A stretch of DNA of 16,610 nt from an uncultured Clostridia bacterium (GTDB lineage Bacteria; Bacillota; Clostridia; Oscillospirales; Acutalibacteraceae), in the NCBI GenBank assembly GCA_937888485.1, contig CALAQQ010000201.1, positions 1 to 16,610 on the forward strand. The letters run 5' to 3'. Position numbers and translations under genes: made by a program. Shown here piece after piece: positions 1 through 6,401 of this stretch. Within the stretch, counting starts at the first letter, position 1, and each line of letters starts with the position of its first letter. Under the pieces are notes generated by a model. It saw nothing but the letters and a program-made list of their open reading frames with translations, made no database searches and was not told the DNA's origin.

Positions 1-54
1 GAACCCCAACAAACAGAGTCAGAGTCTGTCGTGCTACCGTTACACTATTCCCCA
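1..54 (-). tRNA. tRNA-Gln(CUG), partial (3' part outside window)
   Basis: Read on the minus strand from 54 to 1, the sequence folds as a tRNA. It has acceptor 5' strand TGGGGAA (54-48), D-arm GTGT/GCAC around an AACGGTA loop, and anticodon stem ACAGA/TCTGT closing the loop CTCTGAC. Loop positions 34-36 are CTG, which reads the glutamine codon CAG. A five-base variable loop and the start of the T-arm (GGGGTTC) follow before the window ends. The 3' half of the T-arm, the acceptor 3' strand and any CCA are outside the window. The opening TGGGGAATAG is typical of bacterial tRNA-Gln. Further tRNAs may follow downstream, but none is visible here. Confidence 0.88.
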
Positions 55-84
55 ATGTAACTCGCAACTGGGCTACGGATATAT

Positions 85-112
85 ATTATACACAATCAAA
101 CAAAAAAGTCAA
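85..112 (-). promoter_or_regulatory. Sigma-A type promoter of the tRNA-Gln gene
   Basis: On the minus strand there is a -35 box TTGACT (112-107), a 16-bp spacer and a perfect -10 box TATAAT (90-85). Transcription should start near 78, about 24 nt before the mature tRNA 5' end. The GC-rich leader after the -10 box contrasts with the AT-rich promoter. Confidence 0.75.
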
Positions 113-178
113 CACTTTTTCAAAGAAATTTTTGAAAAAATTCAAAATTTTTCTTCGACGGATTTTGCTTTTTTCCTA

Positions 179-207
179 TTGTAAAAAAACTCAGCTTATA
201 TTAGAAT
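179..207 (+). promoter_or_regulatory. Possible promoter of the glycerophosphotransferase gene
   Basis: TTGTAA (179-184), a 17-bp spacer and TAGAAT (202-207) lie just upstream of the ribosome binding site at 226-230. The match is moderate. The location, divergent from the tRNA promoter and about 20-30 nt before the RBS, supports it. Confidence 0.4.
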
Positions 208-236
208 ATATAAAAGGAAATTTTCGGAGGAATTGG

Positions 237-1352
237 ATGAAAAATCTGATAAAAAAGCTTCTGAGTGTCCGCAACAGACGGAAAATCCTCAGATTTCTCA
301 ATAAACTATGGCGCGCATTCTGTTCTGTTCTCCCCTTAAGAAATGTTGTTTTGTTCTATTCAATACGTGCTGACGGCAAGCTTCTTGAAAATGCAAAGGC
401 GGTTTATGATGCACTCGACGCAAAAAAAATCATCTTTGCCCATAAACTTCCGCATTCCGTTAAAATAAAGCCACTTGCCTATCTTTATTTAATGACAAGC
501 AAAGTTATCGTAACGGACGACTATGTGAGATATATGAGGGGCGTAAACCTTCGTGAGGGTCAGAAACTCATTCAGATATGGCATGCCTGCGGTGCTTTCA
601 AAAAGTTCGGACTTGATGCCCCCTCACAGCTTACTGCAGAAGAAGAAAAAGCCACTCATTCACAGTATTCCGCAGTTATTGTTACATCGAAAAAATGCCG
701 TGAAAGCTATGCAAAAGCCTTCGGAATAACAAAAGAAATCTGCCTTCCTCTCGGTCTTCCGAGAACAGATTCTCTTATCAGATCAGCATCTGAAATGCAA
801 GAAAATATTTTAGAAAAATATCCGGATTTAAAAGGCAAAAAAATATATCTTTACTGCCCAACTTTCAGAGAAGAAAACGGAAAAAGGGTTGAATATAATC
901 CCGGAATCGACTGGTTGGAACTGAGCAAATCCATGCATGACGATGAGATTTTCATAATCCGACGCCATCCGCTCATGGACTACCGTTTTGAGAACGGAGA
1001 ATATCCGAATATCCTTGATTTATCAAATGATTCAACACTTAAACTTACTGCAGCAAGCAACGTTATCATAACCGACTATTCGTCAGTAATTTATGATGCA
1101 ACGCTCCTTTCCGTACCCTCGGTTTTCTATTGCCCCGACCACAAGAATTATGAAAGAGGCTTCTATCTCGATTTTCCCGACGGTCTGCCCGGCGAAATGG
1201 TGACAAGCAGTTCGGATTTGCTTGCCTGCATAAGAAAAACCGCCGAAAATCCCCCGGACGAAAAAATCAAGAAATTCAAAGAAGAACAGCTTTCCGCCTG
1301 CGACGGAAATTCAACCGAAAGAGTTGTTTCTCTTATCAGAAAATATCTGTAA
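237..1352 (+). CDS. CDP-glycerol glycerophosphotransferase family protein (TagF/TagB-like)
   Basis: The 371-residue protein belongs to the family that transfers glycerol phosphate from CDP-glycerol to a growing teichoic-acid-like or capsular polymer at the cytoplasmic face of the membrane. Visible family motifs are an IQIWHACG segment (112-119) with catalytic-type His116, PTFRE (208-212), RRHP (242-245), TDYSS (279-283) and ERGFYLD (306-312). The basic N-terminus (residues 1-37) suits peripheral membrane attachment. The frame stays open upstream to a TTG at 132, but ATG at 237 is chosen because GGAGG (226-230) sits 6 nt before it and the upstream residues do not look conserved. The gene is alone: the tRNA is divergent and no other polymer genes are near. 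TagF (chain extension) and TagB (primase) cannot be separated here. The short length means only the catalytic region is present, without a long N-terminal domain. Confidence 0.85.
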   Translation: MKNLIKKLLSVRNRRKILRFLNKLWRAFCSVLPLRNVVLFYSIRADGKLLENAKAVYDALDAKKIIFAHKLPHSVKIKPLAYLYLMTSKVIVTDDYVRYMRGVNLREGQKLIQIWHACGAFKKFGLDAPSQLTAEEEKATHSQYSAVIVTSKKCRESYAKAFGITKEICLPLGLPRTDSLIRSASEMQENILEKYPDLKGKKIYLYCPTFREENGKRVEYNPGIDWLELSKSMHDDEIFIIRRHPLMDYRFENGEYPNILDLSNDSTLKLTAASNVIITDYSSVIYDATLLSVPSVFYCPDHKNYERGFYLDFPDGLPGEMVTSSSDLLACIRKTAENPPDEKIKKFKEEQLSACDGNSTERVVSLIRKYL

Positions 1353-1356
1353 AAAA

Positions 1357-1385
1357 CGCCCTGCCGAAAAATTTTCGGCGGGGCG
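1357..1385 (-). terminator. Intrinsic terminator, best oriented for minus-strand transcripts
   Basis: A near-perfect 14-bp inverted repeat (CGCCCTGCCGAAAA / TTTTCGGCGGGGCG, one G-T pair) begins 4 nt after the stop of the glycerophosphotransferase gene. The T-tract lies on the minus strand (A-run 1351-1356 on +), so it terminates transcripts from the alcohol dehydrogenase gene. On the plus strand the hairpin lacks a following T-run, but it may protect the 3' end of the upstream mRNA. Confidence 0.7.
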
Positions 1386-1468
1386 TAACACATTAGGTTT
1401 CATCCGCATAATCTGTGAATGTAAGCGGTTGGAAACAACGCTTCAAATCAAGACAGGGAGGTCAGATT

Positions 1469-1615
1469 ATGGGTTGCGGATGCAATAACAACTGGTGCCT
1501 TTTCATCATTCTCATTCTTCTCTTCTGTAACGGCGATTGCGGTAACAACAACAGCTGCGGCTGCGGTTGCATGACACAGAGAAACAATGACTGCGGCTGC
1601 GGTTGCGGCTGCTAA
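1469..1615 (+). CDS. Small cysteine-rich membrane-associated protein, unknown function
   Basis: This 48-residue protein has 12 cysteines (3, 5, 10, 20, 24, 30, 32, 34, 42, 44, 46, 48). An N-terminal Cys/Asn cluster is followed by a hydrophobic helix (about 9-20), an Asn/Gly/Cys stretch and a C-terminal run of alternating Cys-Gly. The ATG at 1469 is chosen over an upstream in-frame start at 1415 because GGGAGG (1456-1461) precedes it by 7 nt. The composition resembles short Gly/Cys-rich proteins that databases label chorion-class high-cysteine or YjcZ-like in Firmicutes; that comparison is from memory. It could be a spore coat or membrane metal-binding peptide. The real frame is supported by the RBS and the strongly patterned composition. 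It overlaps the convergent alcohol dehydrogenase gene by 4 bp. Confidence 0.7.
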   Translation: MGCGCNNNWCLFIILILLFCNGDCGNNNSCGCGCMTQRNNDCGCGCGC

Positions 1616-2712
1616 CGGGAAGCGAGAATCCCTGCCGCCTCTTCCATAGTTAATCCGCCGGGGGAGGCGGTAAAATTCCTCGGAATTATGCTCTGCCAAC
1701 GCAGGGCATATTTTTTTGCTTCTTCTTCGGAAATCTTAACTCCTTCAAGGTCGGTGAGGGTTGCGATAACAGATTTTACGGTTTCAATATCCTCGGTCAT
1801 CCCGATGAATTTGTCATATTTTTCGGGAGAAAATTCTTTGCAACGGTCAATGAACGGTGCAAAGAATGCCGCACACGCCATACCGTGCGGCATGCCGTAG
1901 TTTTCGGTCAGAACATAGCCGAGTGGATGGGGAAAAGCTGTTCCGCATGTGTTGATAACAAGACCTGCATAAATCGACGAATAATAAAGGGGTGCACGAA
2001 GATTTTCCGCAACTGTGTCTGTTTTTGAAAGTTCTTTAAGACAACGATAGAGCTCGGGAATACATTTTTCGGCAAAAAGTTCCAGAACTCCTTTTCCCTT
2101 CGGAGTGAAATACCCCTCAATTGCATGAGCAAAGGCATCAAGAGCCGTTGAAACCGTTGATTTATAAGGAAGCGATGCAGAGTATTTCGGGTCACAGAAA
2201 GAAACTGCCGCATAGCAATCGGGACCTGAAATGCTCTTTTTGATACCTGTTTCATCATTCGTCAGAACAGCAACAGCGGTCACCTCACTGCCCGTGCCGG
2301 CGGTTGTTCCGATAAGTGCAACGGGAAGGGGTGCGCTGTCATACTCTCTTTTATAGATATCAATCGGCATAAGTGCGGAATTTGATGCATAAATTGCAAT
2401 CGCCTTTGCCGCATCAAGCACCGACCCGCCGCCTATTCCGAGAAGAAAATCCGCACCGTTTTCCCTTGCGGCAACACCTGCTTTATGGCATACGGAGATC
2501 AGCGGGTTTTCTCCTATTTCGTCAAAAATCACATAGCCGATGTTTTCCTTTTCAAGTGCTTTTATTGCATCATCGAGCGCACCACTTTTTTTCGCACCCG
2601 ATTTGCCTGTTAAAATCAGACATTTTTTGCCGAGTTTTAATGCGGAGGAATTCTCCGAAACCGCATTTTCGCCCCAGAAACATTTGACGGGCATATATAT
2701 TGAATCAGACAT
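1612..2712 (-). CDS. Iron-containing alcohol dehydrogenase
   Basis: This 366-residue group III (iron-activated) alcohol dehydrogenase should be cytoplasmic and interconvert a primary alcohol or diol and its aldehyde with NAD(P)H. The nucleotide-binding motif GGGSVLDAAKAIA starts at 94, and GTTAGTGSEVT (135-145) is the second family signature. The expected divalent metal ligands are all present: Asp192 and His196 in ALDAFAHAIE, His262 in PHPLGY, and His276 in MPHGMA. Length is slightly below the usual 380-390. Start ATG 2712 has AAAGGAG about 8 nt upstream. A promoter (2743-2770) is divergent from apbE. Its 3' end overlaps the small Cys-rich gene, and its transcript probably continues to the terminator at 1357-1385. 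Substrate (ethanol, butanol, propanediol) cannot be read from the sequence. Confidence 0.93.
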   Translation of the reverse strand: MSDSIYMPVKCFWGENAVSENSSALKLGKKCLILTGKSGAKKSGALDDAIKALEKENIGYVIFDEIGENPLISVCHKAGVAARENGADFLLGIGGGSVLDAAKAIAIYASNSALMPIDIYKREYDSAPLPVALIGTTAGTGSEVTAVAVLTNDETGIKKSISGPDCYAAVSFCDPKYSASLPYKSTVSTALDAFAHAIEGYFTPKGKGVLELFAEKCIPELYRCLKELSKTDTVAENLRAPLYYSSIYAGLVINTCGTAFPHPLGYVLTENYGMPHGMACAAFFAPFIDRCKEFSPEKYDKFIGMTEDIETVKSVIATLTDLEGVKISEEEAKKYALRWQSIIPRNFTASPGGLTMEEAAGILASR

Positions 2713-2742
2713 AAAATGAGCTCCTTTGTGTTTTATATAATA

Positions 2743-2770
2743 ATATTACCATATTTTTCGCGAAATTCAA
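2743..2770 (-). promoter_or_regulatory. Promoter of the alcohol dehydrogenase gene
   Basis: On the minus strand, TTGAAT (2770-2765), a 16-bp spacer and TAATAT (2748-2743) lie 15-40 nt upstream of the RBS AAAGGAG (2721-2727). It is divergent from the apbE promoter. Confidence 0.5.
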
Positions 2771-2801
2771 ATATTTTTAGTTTAAAATGTAACATTTAAG
2801 G

Positions 2802-2830
2802 TTGAAATGTTTTCGCTTTAGGTGTATTAT
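2802..2830 (+). promoter_or_regulatory. Promoter of the apbE-rnf gene cluster
   Basis: TTGAAA (2802-2807), a 17-bp spacer and TATTAT (2825-2830) give a good sigma-A promoter about 30 nt before the ribosome binding site of apbE. It is the only clear promoter I see for the apbE to rnfB series, so it may drive all nine genes unless the inserted element at 4753-5033 adds one. Confidence 0.6.
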
Positions 2831-2869
2831 ATATAAATAAAATATTTTTAATATGGGTAGGTGTGTGCC

Positions 2870-3865
2870 GTGAAAAAAACAGCGTTTGCAGTCGTGATAA
2901 TAATTGCGGCGGCGCTTGTTGCTTTTCTCATTTATGACGGCACTCTCAACAAAGAAATCTCATCGGGATTTTTTGCGATGAACACCTATTCAACCGTTAA
3001 GCTAAAAGGTTCAGATTCCGACAAAGCATCAGATGAAATTCAAAAACTCACCGAAAAACTTGACACTGAAATTCTTTCGAGAAAAAGTGCAGATTCCGTT
3101 GTTTCGCTTCTCAACAAAAACGGCGGAGGAAATACAGAAAATATTTCGGCTTATCTTGACATTCTTTTTGATGTTTGTCAAAAAAGCGGCGGTGCGTTTG
3201 ATTTTACTCTCGGTGCAGTCAGCGACCTATGGAATTTCGGCTCAGACCCCGTTTTACCCGATGACAGAATAATCCGCGATGCTCTTTCTCATACAGGTTA
3301 TGAAAAAATGACCATTGACGGAAGAGAGCTTGTTTACGGTGATAAATCGGCAATCATAGATTTCGGTGCAACGGGAAAAGGAATTGCTCTCGATGAAATA
3401 AAAACCCTTCTATCTGAATATAAAATAAAAGAGGCAGTTGTCAGCATCGGCGGAAGCATTCTTCTTGTCGGTGATAAGGAATTCACCGTCGGCATAAGAA
3501 ATCCCGAAGGCAATTCGGGAAGCTACATTGCAAAGCTTCATATCCCCGAAGGCTGTGTTTCAACCTCGGGAAGCTATGAGCAGCAGTTTGAGGCAGACGG
3601 CAGAAAATATCATCATATTCTCGACCCCGAAACGGGCTATCCCGTTAACAACGGGCTTTTAAGCGTAACAATCATTTCCGACAGCGGTATCCTGAGCGAC
3701 GCACTTTCAACGGCTTGTTTTGTGCTCGGCTATGAAAAAGGAAAAGCTCTTGCAGAAGCTTACGGCTGCGGTGTTATTTTCGTTACGGAGGATAAAAAAG
3801 TCTATGCTGAAAACGGTGCAGATAAATATCTGGAAATAACAGATAATTCATATACGGTGGTATAA
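2870..3865 (+). CDS. apbE: FAD:protein FMN transferase (ApbE family)
   Basis: ApbE transfers FMN from FAD to a threonine of target proteins such as RnfD and RnfG, outside the cytoplasmic membrane. An N-terminal hydrophobic helix (about 5-21) acts as uncleaved anchor or signal; no lipobox cysteine follows, unlike many ApbE lipoproteins. Family motifs are AMNTY (36-40), GATGKG followed by Asp175 (166-175), SIGGS (192-196), HHILDPETG (248-256) and the Mg/FAD-site DALSTA (277-282). Start: GTG 2870 has TAGGTG 6 nt upstream; an in-frame GTG at 2861 adds three residues and is too close to any SD. The stop overlaps the next start (TAATG). The downstream genes encode the flavin-bearing Rnf subunits, so those are the natural substrates. 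Confidence 0.92.
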   Translation: MKKTAFAVVIIIAAALVAFLIYDGTLNKEISSGFFAMNTYSTVKLKGSDSDKASDEIQKLTEKLDTEILSRKSADSVVSLLNKNGGGNTENISAYLDILFDVCQKSGGAFDFTLGAVSDLWNFGSDPVLPDDRIIRDALSHTGYEKMTIDGRELVYGDKSAIIDFGATGKGIALDEIKTLLSEYKIKEAVVSIGGSILLVGDKEFTVGIRNPEGNSGSYIAKLHIPEGCVSTSGSYEQQFEADGRKYHHILDPETGYPVNNGLLSVTIISDSGILSDALSTACFVLGYEKGKALAEAYGCGVIFVTEDKKVYAENGADKYLEITDNSYTVV

Positions 3866-4236
3866 TGAAACTTAAATTTATAAAAAAAGGAGACATCGCC
3901 GTTATTGCTCTGATAATTATTGTATCGGCCGTTTTTCTCCTTTTAAACAATTCAAAAAGCGATGCAGTACAGGCGGTTATAACCGTTGACGGCAAGGTTA
4001 TCGAAACGGTTGACCTCGGAAGCGTTAACGAAAAAATAACCGTTATTCCCGCAACGACTCCGAGGGTTGTCATAACTGCCGAAAACGGAAAAATTCGCTT
4101 TGAATCGGCTGACTGCGAGGACAAGCTCTGCGTTTCCTGCGGAGATTTGAGCAAACACGGAGATACGGCAGTCTGCCTCCCGTCAAAAACCGTTATCACG
4201 GTAACGGGAAGCGACGTTGACGCGGTGGTTTACTGA
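3865..4236 (+). CDS. NusG domain II-containing membrane protein (EetA-like)
   Basis: This 123-residue protein has an N-terminal transmembrane helix (about 10-27) and an extracytoplasmic NusG-domain-II beta barrel. The family's cysteine pattern is visible as C84, C89, C92 and C104, in the form C-x4-C-x2-C, then HGD, then CLPSK. Such short anchored NusG-II proteins have no transcription role. They are often found beside ApbE and Gx-family genes, and in the Listeria extracellular electron transfer locus I recall the corresponding protein being EetA. The cysteines could form disulfides or hold a cofactor. The ATG overlaps the apbE stop by one base, so translation is coupled. Exact function is unknown; a role in flavin handling or Rnf assembly is inferred from position. 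Confidence 0.85.
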   Translation: MKLKFIKKGDIAVIALIIIVSAVFLLLNNSKSDAVQAVITVDGKVIETVDLGSVNEKITVIPATTPRVVITAENGKIRFESADCEDKLCVSCGDLSKHGDTAVCLPSKTVITVTGSDVDAVVY

Positions 4237-4237
4237 T

Positions 4238-4756
4238 ATGAAAAACAATATTGCATATAAAACGGCATTATCGGCGATACTCTGCGCCCTTGCGCTGTCA
4301 ATGGGATTTTTGGAAAGTCTTATTCCGCCGATACCCTTTCTTCCTCCGGGAGCAAAACCCGGATTTTCAAACATCATAACAATGTTTGCCGCAGGAAGTC
4401 TCGGACTTCCCCAGGCGCTCATGATAGTTATCACAAAAGGCTGCTTTGCTTTTGTGACAAGAGGCTTCACGGCAGGAATAATGAGCCTTTCGGGAGGGAT
4501 TCTCTCGACTGTTGCCATGTTTATTCTTCTGAGATACGGAAACAGAATTTTCGGTCTTATGGGAATATCCGTCATAAGTGCGCTGTGTCACAACATCGGT
4601 CAGCTCATTGCGGCAGCTTTTATAACAAGCACGGCAAGTATAGTATATTACGCTCCCGCACTTGCACTTTTCGGAATTGCAACGGGTGCCGTAACAGGAA
4701 TCATATTCAAAGCGGTCATTCCCGCTTTAGATAAATTAAAAAACTTTCTTCATTAG
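4238..4756 (+). CDS. Gx transporter family / heptaprenyl diphosphate synthase component I-like membrane protein (EetB-like)
   Basis: This 172-residue, very hydrophobic protein has about five transmembrane segments. The loop with PPIPFLPPGAKPG (residues 29-41) is typical of the family named Gx transporter or HepS component I, which resembles substrate-binding ECF transporter subunits. ATG 4238 follows the NusG-II stop by one base; GGTGG (4224-4228) is the likely RBS. The frame stays open to TTG 4217, but that start lies inside the previous gene without a better RBS. The neighbours (ApbE, NusG-II, Rnf) suggest transport of a flavin or quinone-related small molecule; this is inference. Its TAG stop spans the left boundary of the inserted element, so the last base of the stop comes from the element. 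Confidence 0.82.
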   Translation: MKNNIAYKTALSAILCALALSMGFLESLIPPIPFLPPGAKPGFSNIITMFAAGSLGLPQALMIVITKGCFAFVTRGFTAGIMSLSGGILSTVAMFILLRYGNRIFGLMGISVISALCHNIGQLIAAAFITSTASIVYYAPALALFGIATGAVTGIIFKAVIPALDKLKNFLH

Positions 4757-4781
4757 AGTGGTGGGAGCAATCCGAACTATG
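4753..4781 (+). repeat. Left terminal inverted repeat of the element
   Basis: This 29-nt arm matches the reverse complement of 5005-5033 at 25 positions. Its first bases overlap the stop codon of the upstream gx gene. Confidence 0.75.
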
Positions 4782-5004
4782 CCTGAAAGCGAGTATTTTC
4801 AACGCTTTTCGGCGTTTCGTGATTGAAAGGCGTCAGCCTTCCTGCTCACTCAACCGCCAAAAATCATTTAAAAATCTTTCGCTTTCAGGTCGAAGATTTT
4901 TTATCGTGAGGATTTTTGGCTTATCAAGGCATAAAACGCAGCAAATCCTTGACGGATTTGCGAGTATTTTAACGAAGAAAAGGCGGAAATCATCCGATAA
5001 AAAA

Positions 5005-5033
5005 CACAGTTCGGATTACTTCCGCCACTCTAA
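5005..5033 (-). repeat. Right terminal inverted repeat of the element
   Basis: This 29-nt arm is complementary to 4753-4781 and ends 8 nt before the AGGAG ribosome binding site of rnfC. The four differences from the left arm are all transitions. Confidence 0.75.
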
Positions 5034-5054
5034 AAACAGACAGGAGATGATATT

Positions 5055-6401
5055 ATGGTTAAGGCTGTTGACGGCGTATTGAAGGCTGTAAAAAAAGTCA
5101 GAGGCGGCGTTAAGGTTGACCATCATAAGAACACTGCCGAATCCGAAGTTGTCAGACTTCCCATACCTTCAAAGGTAGTTATCCCCATGCAGCAGCACAT
5201 AGGTGCACCCTGTGACCCTGTTGTAAAGGTCGGGGATGAAGTAGCAGTAGGTCAGGTTATCGGTGATACGGATAAATTCGTCAGCGCACCGATTCATGCT
5301 TCCGTTTCGGGCAAGGTTATAGCTGTGGGCGATGTCAAACTCCCCAACGGCGTTATGTCAAAGGCGGTAACAATTGAATCCGACGGTGAAATGCGTCTTT
5401 GGGAAGGCATTGAGCCTCCGAAGGTTGAAACAAAAGAAGATTTCATCAAAGCAGTCAGAGCTTCGGGACTTGTCGGTCTCGGTGGTGCAGGCTTCCCCAC
5501 TCATATAAAGCTCAATTTCCCCGAAGATAAGAATATAGACACTCTTATCATCAATGCGGCGGAATGTGAGCCTTACATAACCGTTGACTACCGTGAATGC
5601 ATGGAAAATTCATGGGATATTCTTTCAAGCGTTTATACACTCAAGGATATTCTCGGTTTCAAGAGAGTTGTTATTGCCGCAGAGGATAACAAACCCGAAG
5701 CATTCAAGGTTCTGAAAAACATAGCAGACCACAAGGATGACATTGACGACGAGGTTCAGCTCATGATTCTCGAATCAAAATATCCTCAGGGCGCAGAAAA
5801 AATGATGGTTCAGTCCGCAACGGGCAGAAGAGTTCCTCCCGGAAAGCTTCCTTCCGATGTTGGCTGTGTTGTTCTTAACGTTACTTCGGCAGCGTTTATT
5901 GCACGCTATCTTAAGACGGGCAAACCCCTCGTCAGCCGTTCGCTCACAGTTGACGGTTCTGCAATTGCAAATCCCAAAAACGTCAGAGTTCCCATCGGAA
6001 CAAACATTTCGGATATCATTGATTTCTGCGGCGGCTTCAAAACAGAACCCTGCAAAATCTTAACCGGCGGACCGATGATGGGTCTTGCCATAGTCGGAAC
6101 GGATTTGCCTGTTCTCAAACAGAACAATGCAATCCTCGCATTCTCAAAGGATGATGCTGTTCTCAAACCCGAAACAGACTGCATTCGTTGCGGCAGATGT
6201 GCAATCGCCTGCCCGATGAGTCTTATGCCTACAAATATCGTAAGAGCCGCAAAGGCTAAAGACCCCGAAGCACTCAAGCAGCTCGGTATAACCGTTTGCA
6301 TGGAATGCGGAAGCTGTGCATTTGCATGTCCCGCAGGCAAACCCCTTGTTCAGCATATGCGCCTTGCAAAGGCAATTTTAAGAGAGGAGGGCAATAAATA
6401 A
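5055..6401 (+). CDS. rnfC: Rnf complex subunit RnfC (NADH-side iron-sulfur flavoprotein)
   Basis: This 448-residue peripheral subunit of the ferredoxin:NAD+ oxidoreductase binds NAD(H) and non-covalent FMN and passes electrons between NADH and the membrane part. The N-terminal RnfC barrel-sandwich domain contains PIHASVSGKV. The nucleotide/FMN region starts at GLVGLGGAGFP, followed by INAAECEPYI. Two C-terminal [4Fe-4S] motifs are C376/C379/C382/C386 and C415/C418/C421/C425, each followed or preceded by the usual Pro. ATG 5055 has AGGAG (5042-5046) 8 nt upstream. The stop overlaps the rnfD start by one base. Length is typical for clostridial RnfC, shorter than proteobacterial forms that carry long C-terminal repeats. 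Confidence 0.96.
   Translation: MVKAVDGVLKAVKKVRGGVKVDHHKNTAESEVVRLPIPSKVVIPMQQHIGAPCDPVVKVGDEVAVGQVIGDTDKFVSAPIHASVSGKVIAVGDVKLPNGVMSKAVTIESDGEMRLWEGIEPPKVETKEDFIKAVRASGLVGLGGAGFPTHIKLNFPEDKNIDTLIINAAECEPYITVDYRECMENSWDILSSVYTLKDILGFKRVVIAAEDNKPEAFKVLKNIADHKDDIDDEVQLMILESKYPQGAEKMMVQSATGRRVPPGKLPSDVGCVVLNVTSAAFIARYLKTGKPLVSRSLTVDGSAIANPKNVRVPIGTNISDIIDFCGGFKTEPCKILTGGPMMGLAIVGTDLPVLKQNNAILAFSKDDAVLKPETDCIRCGRCAIACPMSLMPTNIVRAAKAKDPEALKQLGITVCMECGSCAFACPAGKPLVQHMRLAKAILREEGNK

Larger units (their letters stand above)
4753..5033. mobile_element. MITE-like non-coding element with terminal inverted repeats, between gx gene and rnfC
   Basis: A 281-bp interval is bounded by 29-bp imperfect inverted repeats (25/29 identical, all differences transitions). 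Outermost TA dinucleotides fit target duplication by a Tc1/mariner-IS630-type transposase. Inside are CCTGAAAGCGA (4782-4792) pairing perfectly with 4879-4889, CCAAAAATC (4857-4865) pairing with 4911-4919, a GCAAATCC/GGATTTGC hairpin (4941-4961), and a direct repeat GCGAGTATTTTCAACG (4789-4804) / GCGAGTATTTTAACG (4960-4974). No transposase is encoded; the only long open frame (4819-5082) has no RBS and runs into rnfC. Excision would leave the gx stop as TAA about 20 nt before the rnfC start. It could instead be a structured RNA leader or processing site. Confidence 0.65.

Noticed and set aside
132..236. N-terminal extension of the glycerophosphotransferase from TTG 132
   Set aside because: GGAGG at 226-230 with ideal spacing marks ATG 237 as the start, and the extension would cover the probable promoter at 179-207.
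4819..5082. Open frame of 87 codons on the plus strand between the gx gene and rnfC
   Set aside because: It has no ribosome binding site, begins with GTG inside a hairpin-rich repeat element, overlaps the rnfC start, and has a basic, low-information composition. It is better explained as chance reading through the MITE-like element.
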